Origin: an uncultured Lachnospiraceae bacterium | Lineage (GTDB): Bacteria; Bacillota; Clostridia; Lachnospirales; Lachnospiraceae | Assembly: GCA_945609985.1 (NCBI GenBank) | Contig: CALYZQ010000017.1 | Location: forward strand, 1 to 32,404 | Reading direction: 5' to 3' | Length of the DNA: 32,404 bases | Shown: one piece after another, positions 16,362 to 24,449 of the stretch | Layout of the letters: every line of letters begins with the position of its first letter | Numbering within the stretch: position 1 is the first letter of the stretch | The notes under the pieces: generated by a model | The model's input: the letters and a program-made list of their open reading frames with translations, nothing else | Told to the model about the DNA's origin: nothing | The model's database searches: none | Made by a program: the position numbers and the translations under genes

Positions 16362-18056
16362 CTATTCCACAAAGCCAAAGCCTAATATGGTAACCTTCTT
16401 GTCTTCATCCCCGGGAAGTACGGACACTTCGATTAAATGCTCCTTACTCTCCTCTTCGGTGAACAATATGTAGGGACTGCAATGGGTCCAGCCCACTGCT
16501 CTGGGGTCAAAGGTAAGTTTTTCTTCGCCGTCCACACGCACACTAACCTTACCGGAATGAATGTCACCGGAATCCTTACCCACGAACAAAAGTGCCTTAC
16601 AGTTAATCTTCATGCGGAAAGGCTCTGAACCGGATACATGCTGCCAGTTGTAAGGAAACTCAGGCGTCTGAGAGAAATCGGCATCCATCTCCACGCCCTG
16701 CAATTCTTTATCGTTTTCGCAGAAGCTGCCTTCCTCAATCCAAAGAATCTTATCTGCATTGGTGTGCTTGTCAAGAAGACGTACATTGGTGAAATCAATA
16801 CCAAACACGGGATCTCTGTCCTCCCATGTATACACTTCGTCAAACTCCTGCTTATCGACCTCTTTCATCAGATGTACAAGACCGTCCGCCATAATCATAT
16901 GTCCCATGTTGGTGGGATGGAAGGTATCATAGAAGAACTGACTCTTATTGAGCACTCGTCCCTCGCCATTTTTTAAGTAGAACTGAGGCACTACCGCATC
17001 CTTTGCACTGACCATAGGAAGGTCGTAACGCTCACCTACGGGAGCAAGTCTGTCCTGTAAATTCCAATCATTAACGAATACGCAGAACAACAGCATTACT
17101 GCTGTATCCTCAGAAAGCGCAAGTGCCTTTCTCACCAGACACTCATAGCAACGACCGTTGGTCTCGTCTCCTGCATCGTTTACCGCAAATTCAATTACCA
17201 CCAGGTCAGGCATTACAGCACCTTCCCTGAGTACGTCTCTCTCAAAACGGATCATTCCAAGCTCGGAAGGCGTGCCGCCCACACCTGCCTTAATCAGATG
17301 TACATTGTCTCCGCAGCCGAAGGCTTCCTTGAATTTCTCCCAAGTCTGATATGCATAGCTCTTGGTATTGATGGGGATTGCTCCGGCACCCTGAGTGATG
17401 GAACCGCCGATAAAGGCAATTGTCACATCCTCACCGCGCTTTGCTTTCTCAATCACTCTCTTCAAACGGTAATTGTTACCGGTCTGTACTAAAGAGCGCT
17501 TTATCATCTCCTGATAATCTGCGGAAGCAGTATCTACCTTGTTGTACTCCTCCTGTTCGGGAGCAGTATATCCCTCTCGCAGATAAAATCTGATATCTAC
17601 CGTAGCAAGCTGTCCTGCCTCCTTGAATTCAAAGCGGAACTGTCCGGGATTTGCATCATCCTCAGACCATGTAAAATCATCCAGCCAGATTATCTGTTCC
17701 ATGCCATCAGGCTTACAGGGTACCTTTATGGTAGTTCCGGAATTGTTGGGGTCCGTCTTTCCATACATTTGGAAGACAAAATCCACGTCCTTGTCCCTAT
17801 CATCTGACTCTACCGTGACACCGATACCTGCCACCATATTCATAAAGCCTTCTGCTTTGGTCAGATTATCAAGCATTTTTTCATCTTCTACATTACCAAT
17901 CATTCTGGCAAAGGTAATCAGACGTCCTCCATCCAGATAAATAAACTGTACGCCTCTGCCGTCATGGGTAGGATTTCCTGCCACACCCTTTTGTCTGCAT
18001 ACATAAAAGCTGCTTCCTTTGGCTGTGGGGTCCTTTGGCGCTTTCGGTCCTGTCAT
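16362..18056 (-). CDS. SGNH-hydrolase carbohydrate (acetylxylan) esterase
   Basis: A 564-residue three-part protein: an N-terminal beta-rich region (about 1-190), a central SGNH hydrolase (about 205-420) and a C-terminal beta-rich region (about 430-564). SGNH blocks are clear: Ser219 in FIGGSITQG, Gly in KAGVGGTPS near 260, Asn293 in EFAVNDAG, and Asp377/His380 in YDTFHPTNMGH. Its place among xylan enzymes points to removal of acetyl groups from xylo-oligosaccharides. No signal peptide, so it would act after uptake. The architecture recalls recently defined SGNH esterase families active on hemicellulose, but I cannot assign the CE family by eye. It starts behind AGGAGG with an 8-base spacer. 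Confidence 0.82.
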   Translation of the reverse strand: MTGPKAPKDPTAKGSSFYVCRQKGVAGNPTHDGRGVQFIYLDGGRLITFARMIGNVEDEKMLDNLTKAEGFMNMVAGIGVTVESDDRDKDVDFVFQMYGKTDPNNSGTTIKVPCKPDGMEQIIWLDDFTWSEDDANPGQFRFEFKEAGQLATVDIRFYLREGYTAPEQEEYNKVDTASADYQEMIKRSLVQTGNNYRLKRVIEKAKRGEDVTIAFIGGSITQGAGAIPINTKSYAYQTWEKFKEAFGCGDNVHLIKAGVGGTPSELGMIRFERDVLREGAVMPDLVVIEFAVNDAGDETNGRCYECLVRKALALSEDTAVMLLFCVFVNDWNLQDRLAPVGERYDLPMVSAKDAVVPQFYLKNGEGRVLNKSQFFYDTFHPTNMGHMIMADGLVHLMKEVDKQEFDEVYTWEDRDPVFGIDFTNVRLLDKHTNADKILWIEEGSFCENDKELQGVEMDADFSQTPEFPYNWQHVSGSEPFRMKINCKALLFVGKDSGDIHSGKVSVRVDGEEKLTFDPRAVGWTHCSPYILFTEEESKEHLIEVSVLPGDEDKKVTILGFGFVE

Positions 18057-18083
18057 GCTGCTTTCCTCCTAAAACTCATTCTA

Positions 18084-19244
18084 TTACCACATACGATAAT
18101 TGCCGCTGAGTGCCAAAAATGCAAACATATACAGGCAGTTATCATAATATCTTCTGTTACCCTTACGCATAGGCTCATTCCAGAATCTCTCCACCCATTC
18201 TGCTGCCAATGCCTTGGTTGCATCTTCGTTATCCAGCGTAAGCGGTCCTTCTACTGCAAGGGAAGCCTGTGCCGTAGTTGCCAAAATACCGATGGGATGC
18301 AATGCCTCTTTATCAATGGGAGTACCATCCACCTCAAAAATACGGTAGGGATTCTCCTTGTGTGTCACACCCAGGCAATACTGCAGACGCTCTGCTGCCA
18401 CTCTCTGTCCTGCATCTTCTCCGCACCACTCATAGTCAAGACCAATGTTTGCAGCGGTACGATACGCATCACTGTAAAACCAATCATGACGGTCTCCGGC
18501 CCATGGAAGCGGTCTGCTCATGGGAGAACCGTCGAACTCTCCGTACTCGGGATTCATACCGGACACGGGGTGACATGCCTTTGCAAGATAATCACGGCTG
18601 GCTTTAACAGCCTCTGCAAAAAACGCTCTGTCTTCCTCATATGCCCACTGTGCAAACAACTCATAAAAATGAGGCAGATGATAGGATGCATCTGTAAAAT
18701 CACTGCCGGGAACAAATAAAATCTGCTTGTTATCATGGTTCCACATAGGTGCACCTTCTCTTCCATTCTCACCCTTATGGATACATGCCTTCAAAATCTC
18801 CTTTGCCTGCTCAGAGTAATTGAAGATACCTTCACCATCTCCCCATCTGTGGGAAGCAAAGAAAAGAGCCATTGCAAAGAATTCCTCACCGTCAGGCGCG
18901 GGACCGTATGCATTCTTCTCTCCGGTCACCTGACAGGACCATGCAAAATAGCCTTCGTTGCGACCCTGGTCCATATACATGTATGTCTTTGCCCACTTCC
19001 AGAGACGGTCAAACTCCTCCTTCATGTCAAGCTGCACACACATCATCATACCATATGACATACCTTCTGTTCTCGCATCGTGATTGCCGGTATCCTCTAT
19101 GTAAGCCATGTCATTTCCCACCGGGAAATATACCTTGTCTTTGCCATAGAAAAACTCATTTACCACTTCTCTTAGTCTGTCGTTAATCTCCTGCTCGCTT
19201 TTGCCGATTTCTGCAAAAACATTACGGTAATTCTGCTTTTTCAT
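18084..19244 (-). CDS. GH8 reducing-end xylose-releasing exo-oligoxylanase
   Basis: A 386-residue GH8 enzyme without signal peptide. The sequence RTEGMSYGM supplies the catalytic acid Glu60; APDGEEFF supplies the conserved Asp118; and WAGDRHDWFYSDAYR (about 249-262) holds the base aspartate. These, and the length, match the intracellular Rex enzymes, which remove xylose from the reducing end of xylo-oligosaccharides and do not attack polymeric xylan. Secreted GH8 xylanases or cellulases would carry a signal peptide. It is first in the operon, behind GGAGG, and is followed by the esterase gene after 27 bases. Confidence 0.9.
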   Translation of the reverse strand: MKKQNYRNVFAEIGKSEQEINDRLREVVNEFFYGKDKVYFPVGNDMAYIEDTGNHDARTEGMSYGMMMCVQLDMKEEFDRLWKWAKTYMYMDQGRNEGYFAWSCQVTGEKNAYGPAPDGEEFFAMALFFASHRWGDGEGIFNYSEQAKEILKACIHKGENGREGAPMWNHDNKQILFVPGSDFTDASYHLPHFYELFAQWAYEEDRAFFAEAVKASRDYLAKACHPVSGMNPEYGEFDGSPMSRPLPWAGDRHDWFYSDAYRTAANIGLDYEWCGEDAGQRVAAERLQYCLGVTHKENPYRIFEVDGTPIDKEALHPIGILATTAQASLAVEGPLTLDNEDATKALAAEWVERFWNEPMRKGNRRYYDNCLYMFAFLALSGNYRMW

Positions 19245-19281
19245 ATTCTTCCTCCAATGTTAAAATTTGTAATTACTACCC

Positions 19282-19303
19282 ACAATAATTATATCTTAAT
19301 TGT
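19282..19303 (-). promoter_or_regulatory. Likely promoter -10 and operator-like repeat of the xylan operon
   Basis: On the minus strand TATAAT (19288-19293) stands about 44 bases before the GH8 start with no good -35 hexamer, suggesting dependence on an activator. Overlapping it is an imperfect inverted repeat, ACAATAATTA ... TAATTGT, that could bind a regulator. No catabolite-responsive (cre) element was found in this gap. Confidence 0.4.
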
Positions 19304-19362
19304 CGGAAAATTGCTTCTTAAATTATGCTGTTTACTTATCATTTATTGCTGTAAATTGTAAC

Positions 19363-19385
19363 AAAAAGGACTGCCCGACGGCAGT
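19363..19385 (-). terminator. Terminator after the histidine kinase gene
   Basis: ACTGCC and GGCAGT form a 6-bp stem over a 4-base loop, followed by CCTTTTTG on the minus strand, 9 bases after the kinase stop. It separates the phosphate operon from the xylan operon. The short stem makes it moderate in strength. Confidence 0.65.
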
Positions 19386-19394
19386 ACTGCACTC

Positions 19395-20423
19395 TTATTC
19401 CATCGAAAAAATCACCCTTATGGTCGTCCCTTGCCCTTCCTTGCTGGTAAGCTCCATTCTGGCTTCATGTTTGGCCACAATATGCTTTACAATGGCAAGT
19501 CCGAGGCCTGTGCCGCCGGTGGATTTGGAGCGGCTTTTATCCACTCTGTAAAAGCGTTCAAAAATTCTGGTCTGGTGCTCTACAGGGATGCCGATTCCGG
19601 TATCCGCCACCTCAAGCACGGTAGCTCCTGCTTCGGAAAACACCTTCACATGTACTGAGCCGTCCTTATTGTTATACCGGATGGCATTGTCACAGAGGTT
19701 ATACAAAAGCTCCTCCATCATCTGTCTTCCGCCCAATATGTAGCAGTCCCTTCCGGAAAGCGTCAGAGATACCTGGTGCTTCTTAGCGTTAAACTTTAGC
19801 ATCTCCACACAATTTTGTGCAAGCTCGTACAGATTAAGCCTCTCAAACAGCACTTCCTCCGTATTACCGTCAAGCTCAGAGAGGCGTATGGTATCATTTA
19901 TCAATATCAATAATCTGTTAGCACTGCTGTGGATACCGTTGGCAAAACGTACCACGTCCTTCTCTGATGCCATACCGGTCTCGATTAATTCCGCATATCC
20001 TGATATGGCAGTTAAAGGTGTTTTTAATTCATGAGATACATTTGCAGTAAACTCCTGACGCATCTTGGCATTGCTCAAGATATCATAATGCTGTCTCTTT
20101 ATCATCTCTACAAAAGGCGTTAGTTCCTCATAATCTGCTTTACTGTCATATTCCTCAAAATTTTCAGTCAGCTTTTCTATGGGGGATAACAGATTGGCAG
20201 TGAGCAGCTTCGCAATCACAAGGCACAAAACAATCAGTACCCCAAACACCGCCAAAAGTCCGGGAAGTGCTTTGAGCAATAAATCGCTAAACGAAAGGCT
20301 GTCACCACTCTCCATCACCTGAGCGCTAAACAAATCACAATATAAAATGGTAAGTAACAGCATAGTAATAAATATGGCAAGTCCCGCAATCAATACCAGC
20401 GTTCTGTAAATCTTTTTCTTCAT
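19395..20423 (-). CDS. phoR: PhoR-like sensor histidine kinase
   Basis: A 342-residue membrane kinase. Two membrane helices (about 8-28 and 53-74) enclose only about 25 extracytoplasmic residues, so there is no folded external sensor domain. The HisKA box ANVSHELKTPLTAISGY has the phospho-acceptor His131. The ATPase domain has the N box (LLYNLCDNAIRYN), G1 (DTGIGI), F box (FERFYRVDKSRS) and G2 (GGTGLGLAI). It is the partner of the response regulator encoded 9 bases upstream. With the Na/Pi cotransporter first in the operon, phosphate sensing is the likely role, perhaps through the transporter or its PhoU-like domain, given the minimal loop. The gene symbol rests on this context. Confidence 0.88.
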   Translation of the reverse strand: MKKKIYRTLVLIAGLAIFITMLLLTILYCDLFSAQVMESGDSLSFSDLLLKALPGLLAVFGVLIVLCLVIAKLLTANLLSPIEKLTENFEEYDSKADYEELTPFVEMIKRQHYDILSNAKMRQEFTANVSHELKTPLTAISGYAELIETGMASEKDVVRFANGIHSSANRLLILINDTIRLSELDGNTEEVLFERLNLYELAQNCVEMLKFNAKKHQVSLTLSGRDCYILGGRQMMEELLYNLCDNAIRYNNKDGSVHVKVFSEAGATVLEVADTGIGIPVEHQTRIFERFYRVDKSRSKSTGGTGLGLAIVKHIVAKHEARMELTSKEGQGTTIRVIFSME

Positions 20424-20432
20424 ACACTTCCC

Positions 20433-21110
20433 CTATACATCCATAATGTATCCTACATTCCGCACCGTCTTAATCCGACTTCCCTCTTCCAAAAGCTTCT
20501 GGCGCAGATTTTTAATATGCATATCCAAAGTCCTTGATTCCCCCTCAAAATCAATTCCCCAGACTCTGTCCAAAATGGTCTCTCTGGTGGCAACAATTCC
20601 TGCATTTTTCATCAGAAGCTTCAAAAGCTCGTATTCCTTGTAGGTCAAGTCACACACATTTCCCTTCACGGACACAGTATGCTTATCTCTGTCTAACACG
20701 ATATCTCCGATTTGAAGCACTCGTTCCTCCGTCTGTACCTTCACACTTCTTCTAAACAACGCCTTCACTCTGGAAATCAGCTCCATCACACCAAAGGGCT
20801 TGGTCATATAATCATCCGCGCCCATGTCCAGCCCTTTTACCTTGTCAATTTCCGTGGTTTTGGCTGTCACCATAATGATGGGAAGCAGTTTCGTCTCCTC
20901 CCATTTGCGAAGCTTCTTTACGATGGCAAGCCCATCTTCATCAGGAAGCATAATGTCCAGTAATATCAAATCCGGTTTGCGCACATCAAGTGCCTTATAA
21001 AATTCACCGGCACTGGCAAAATCCTTTACCTCATACCCCACATTTCCCAGTGCAAAGGTCTCAATTTCACGAATATTTTTGTCGTCCTCAACAATATAAA
21101 TCAGTGACAT
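20433..21110 (-). CDS. phoP: PhoB/PhoP-like OmpR-family response regulator
   Basis: A 225-residue regulator with an N-terminal receiver domain (acidic pocket Asp9/Asp10, phospho-acceptor Asp52 in LLDIMLPDEDG, Thr82 region and Lys104 in TKPFG) and a C-terminal winged helix (about 128-224) with LTYKEYELLKLLM and RTLDMHIKNLRQKL. It should bind direct-repeat DNA sites as a dimer. The open frame extends to 21161, but ATG 21110 has an AAGGAGGT site and gives the normal receiver start MSLIYIVEDD. It sits between the cotransporter and kinase genes and is a candidate to bind the repeat array upstream of the operon. The gene symbol is by context. Confidence 0.9.
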   Translation of the reverse strand: MSLIYIVEDDKNIREIETFALGNVGYEVKDFASAGEFYKALDVRKPDLILLDIMLPDEDGLAIVKKLRKWEETKLLPIIMVTAKTTEIDKVKGLDMGADDYMTKPFGVMELISRVKALFRRSVKVQTEERVLQIGDIVLDRDKHTVSVKGNVCDLTYKEYELLKLLMKNAGIVATRETILDRVWGIDFEGESRTLDMHIKNLRQKLLEEGSRIKTVRNVGYIMDV

Positions 21111-21169
21111 CACGCACCTCCTTACACTTACTACTTTAAAGCATCTTTCATGCCTTCGCAAGCGAAATC

Positions 21170-22939
21170 TTAGGGAAGTCTGTATTTTGCTCTGTAGCCT
21201 TCCACCATATGTGTAAAATCTGCATTTTTGTCCCTCTTCAGTTCGCCCAGATATGCGTGAGGATCATATTCATCTTCGCCTGCCTGCAAAAGACAAACCG
21301 CAATATTGGAGCAGTGATCGGAGACTCTCTCGAAATTGGTCGTAATATCCGCTAAAATAAAGCCCATCTCAATGGTACAGTTACCCTCGCGCAGACGCTT
21401 AATATGACGCTGTTTCATATCCAGCTGCAAACCATCAATTACCTCCTCAAGAGGTTCCACCTGACCCGCCAGCTTCACATCCTCTTCCGCAAAGCCCAAC
21501 ATGGTCACTTTTAAAATATCATGGATTGCTCTTTCAAACACAGTCAGTTCTTCTCTCGCACTATCGGAAAATGCAAGCCCTTTCTGATGCATTTCCTCAG
21601 CCGCCTCCTTGATATTTCTCGCGTGGTCTGAAATACGCTCAAAATCACCGATACAGTGAAGCAGGGTATTTAAGGTATGATTGTCTCTTCCTGACAAATC
21701 CTTTGCGCTTAGCTTTACCAGATAGCTTCCCAATTCATCCTCGTAACGGTCCACTTCAGACTCTAATGCAACTACACGCTTTGCTTTTTCTTCATCGTAA
21801 TTATGCAACAGCTCCATAGATAAATTCATGGTTTCCTCTGCAAGTCCCGCCATTGCCACAGCTACATTTTTACACTGTTCCACTGCATAGGCCGGTGTAT
21901 CAAGAAAGCGGATATCCAAAAGATGAAGTGCCTTTTCATCCCTACTAATCTCCGGTTGCTTGTCCTCATCCTTGATGGTTAAACATGCAAGCTTAACCAA
22001 CAGCTTTGAAAACGGCATCAGACAAATGGTAGCCGCCACATTAAATACGCTGTGTATCACGGCAATTCCCAGCGGAGTCGCCGCATCCTTTAAAAATGCG
22101 AACGGCGAAAACAGATTGACTGCATAAAATCCAACCATAAACAAAACCGTACCAATTATATTAAAATACAGGTGTACCAATGCAGCTCTTCTGGCGTTCT
22201 TATTCGCACCAACACCTGAAATCATGGCGGTGACACAGGTTCCGATATTCTGCCCCATGATAATGGGAATAGCCGCACCGTATCCTACTGCACCTGTTAC
22301 ACAAAGCGCCTGTAAAATACCGATGGATGCTGAGGATGACTGAATCACAGCCGTCAGTATTGTACCTGCTAAAAGTCCCAAAACCGGATTGGCAAATTTG
22401 GTCAGAATACCTGTAAATTCCGACACATCCGCAAGAGGCTTTACCGCACTACTCATGGTGTCCATACCAAACATCAGAATTGCAAAACCCAACATAATCA
22501 TTGCTATATTTTTTAAGTTATCTCTCTTCGAGAACATAATAACCGCCACGCCTACAATCGCAAGAATCGGCGAAAAGGATGTGGGCTTCAACATCTGAAT
22601 GAAGAAGGAGGAGCTTTCAAGTCCCACTAAACTTAACAACCACGAGGTTACAGTCGTACCGATATTGGCACCCATGATAATACCTACAGCCTGCTCCAGT
22701 TTCATAATACCGGAGTTTACAAATCCAACCACCATTACTGTAGTAGCAGATGATGACTGAATCACCGCAGTTACTCCCGTACCTACCAAAACAGCCTTTA
22801 GGGGATTGCTTGTAAGCTTTTCCAAAATATGTTCCAATCGTCCGCCTGATGACTTTGACAGCCCGTCACCAAGCAGATTCATTCCGTACAAAAACAGCGC
22901 CAAACCGCCTACCATGGTAAGAAAATCAAAAAAATCCAT
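21170..22939 (-). CDS. Na/Pi cotransporter with C-terminal PhoU-like domain
   Basis: A 589-residue member of the Na+/phosphate cotransporter family (NptA/PF02690 type). Its two inverted membrane repeats each carry the QSSS motif (TAVIQSSSATTVMVVGF near residue 60 and TAVIQSSSASIGILQAL near 200), with GANIGTTVT and GQNIGTCVTA after them. The last ~240 residues are helical and PhoU-like, a common fusion in bacteria that may couple uptake to signalling. It is the first gene of an operon with a PhoB/PhoR-type two-component system and starts behind AAGGAGAG. Phosphate is the likely substrate; a role in efflux or balance rather than uptake cannot be excluded. Confidence 0.92.
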   Translation of the reverse strand: MDFFDFLTMVGGLALFLYGMNLLGDGLSKSSGGRLEHILEKLTSNPLKAVLVGTGVTAVIQSSSATTVMVVGFVNSGIMKLEQAVGIIMGANIGTTVTSWLLSLVGLESSSFFIQMLKPTSFSPILAIVGVAVIMFSKRDNLKNIAMIMLGFAILMFGMDTMSSAVKPLADVSEFTGILTKFANPVLGLLAGTILTAVIQSSSASIGILQALCVTGAVGYGAAIPIIMGQNIGTCVTAMISGVGANKNARRAALVHLYFNIIGTVLFMVGFYAVNLFSPFAFLKDAATPLGIAVIHSVFNVAATICLMPFSKLLVKLACLTIKDEDKQPEISRDEKALHLLDIRFLDTPAYAVEQCKNVAVAMAGLAEETMNLSMELLHNYDEEKAKRVVALESEVDRYEDELGSYLVKLSAKDLSGRDNHTLNTLLHCIGDFERISDHARNIKEAAEEMHQKGLAFSDSAREELTVFERAIHDILKVTMLGFAEEDVKLAGQVEPLEEVIDGLQLDMKQRHIKRLREGNCTIEMGFILADITTNFERVSDHCSNIAVCLLQAGEDEYDPHAYLGELKRDKNADFTHMVEGYRAKYRLP

Positions 22940-22979
22940 AAACGTACTCTCCTTGTTACAAACTAATTTTCACTTCCTC

Positions 22980-23036
22980 TTTATAGTAATGTATCTTTGT
23001 AAAAAATATAGTCACACCAGGTAAAAGTTATGTAAA
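22980..23036 (-). promoter_or_regulatory. Pho-box-like repeat array and -10 element
   Basis: On the minus strand four hexamers recur at exactly 11-base intervals: TTTACA (23031-23036), TTTACC (23020-23025), TGACTA (23009-23014) and TTTACA (22998-23003). TATAAA follows at 22980-22985, 41 bases before the cotransporter ATG. Direct TTHACA-like repeats with an 11-bp period are the binding sites of the Firmicute PhoP regulator. Three of the four match well. The operon encodes its own candidate regulator, so autoregulation is likely. Confidence 0.65.
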
Positions 23037-23107
23037 ATTTTCTTTATTAAGTATATTACTCACCCACTTACATCAAACTAATATATACCAACTAACGGAG
23101 GTGCGAT

Positions 23108-24427
23108 ATGCAGTCACTTTGGGACAAGCAAGGAACTTTCACTACTTTTCAGACACTCAACCGGGATATCTCCACAGAAGCTGTAGTCATTGGCGGGGGC
23201 TTATGCGGTATACTCACCGCTTACTTTTTACAAAAACAGGGCATTGAAACCGTTGTATTGGAGGCAAACACTGTCGGAAGCGGCCAAACCCATCTTACAA
23301 CCGCCAAAATTACATGGCAGCACGGTCCCATCTATCAGGAACTTTTACTGGGAAATCGTCCTACCCACGCTCACTTGTACGCCGAAGCAGGAATGCAGGC
23401 AATTGAAGACTATGAAGAACTGATAAGGGAGTTATCCATTCCCTGTCATTTTGAACGCCTCCCCTCCTACCTGTACAGCAAGTCACCCTCAGGCAGACAG
23501 ACTCTGGAAAGAGAACATCTCGCCTACAAACAGCTCTCTATTCACTCCTCTCTGTACTCCAAGGGCGAATATACCGCTTTGTGTCTGTCCGGGCAGGCGC
23601 AGTTTCATCCCCTGCATTTTCTTGATGCCGTGGCAAGGAATTTAACTGTCTATGAGCATACAAAGGTACTTAAGGTGCATCAGCATGAAGTCTTCACAGA
23701 TAAACACACCGTCCGGGCAGACTACATTATTTTTGCCTGTCACTACCCCTTTTTGATTGTACCGGGATTTTATTTTCTAAAAATGCATCAGGAGCGTTCC
23801 TACGCAGTTGCTCTTTCCTGTTCCACCCTTCAGGACAAGCTGCCGCCCGGCATGTTCTACGGGTTGGATGCCGATACGCCTTCTATACGGACCTTCAAAG
23901 ACACAGTCATATTGGGTGGCGGCGGACATCGCACCGGAAAAGGACCTACGGGCTGTCCTTATGAAACTCTAAAAAAGCTGGCCGGACAATATTTTCCCGA
24001 AAGCCCTGTCACAGCCAAATGGTCCGCCCAAGATTGCATCACTCTGGACAGACTTCCTCTCATCGGACAGTATTCTGTTTTCAGACCCTACTGGTATGTA
24101 GCTACCGGCTTTGGAAAATGGGGCATGACTACCTCCATGACAGCCGCAAGACTTCTCACGAACTTAATTTGCAAACGTCCCACCCCCTATGCAGCTCTCT
24201 ATGCACCCGGACGCGCGCTAAACCGTACCGCCGTGCGCAATCTTTTTACAGAACTTGGCTCCAATACCGCTTCTCTGCTCACTCCCGGAAAGCGCTGCAC
24301 TCACATGGGTTGCTGTCTGGAATATAACCCCGTGGAAAACACCTATGACTGCCCCTGTCATGGCTCCCGCTTTGATACTGCCGGCACATTGCTTGACGGT
24401 CCGGCAAGAAAAAACAGACACCCCTGA
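23108..24427 (+). CDS. FAD-dependent oxidoreductase with C-terminal Rieske domain
   Basis: A 439-residue protein. An N-terminal Rossmann fold for FAD has VVIGGGLCGILTAYFLQKQGIETVVLEA (glycine motif at 28-33), followed by a DAO-type (glycine/D-amino-acid oxidase-like) substrate domain. A short C-terminal Rieske [2Fe-2S] domain carries Cys397-x-His399 in CTHMGC and Cys415-x-x-His418 in CPCHGSRF. The arrangement matches the YhfW-type FAD/Rieske proteins of Firmicutes, whose substrate is unknown. It has no signal peptide. The start follows a GGAGG site. It is divergent from the phosphate operon, sharing the 168-base intergenic region, and convergent with the amidase gene. The C-terminus ends soon after the Rieske motif, as in relatives. 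Confidence 0.88.
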   Translation: MQSLWDKQGTFTTFQTLNRDISTEAVVIGGGLCGILTAYFLQKQGIETVVLEANTVGSGQTHLTTAKITWQHGPIYQELLLGNRPTHAHLYAEAGMQAIEDYEELIRELSIPCHFERLPSYLYSKSPSGRQTLEREHLAYKQLSIHSSLYSKGEYTALCLSGQAQFHPLHFLDAVARNLTVYEHTKVLKVHQHEVFTDKHTVRADYIIFACHYPFLIVPGFYFLKMHQERSYAVALSCSTLQDKLPPGMFYGLDADTPSIRTFKDTVILGGGGHRTGKGPTGCPYETLKKLAGQYFPESPVTAKWSAQDCITLDRLPLIGQYSVFRPYWYVATGFGKWGMTTSMTAARLLTNLICKRPTPYAALYAPGRALNRTAVRNLFTELGSNTASLLTPGKRCTHMGCCLEYNPVENTYDCPCHGSRFDTAGTLLDGPARKNRHP

Positions 24428-24449
24428 ACGGCTTAAGCCGTTCCCAGGG
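24422..24449. terminator. Shared hairpin over the two convergent stop codons
   Basis: GAACGGC-TTAA-GCCGTTC forms a 7-bp stem, extended by CCCT/AGGG outside a small bulge. It contains the TGA of the Rieske-protein gene and the TAA of the amidase gene. Neither strand has a U-tract immediately after it, so it may act as an mRNA 3'-end stabiliser rather than a classical terminator. Confidence 0.5.

Noticed and set aside
19245..19394. Catabolite-responsive (cre) element before the xylan operon
   Set aside because: Searched by eye for the WTGNAANCGNWNNCW pattern; no acceptable match.
21111..21161. 17-residue N-terminal extension of the response regulator
   Set aside because: ATG 21110 has an excellent AAGGAGGT site and gives the canonical receiver-domain start.
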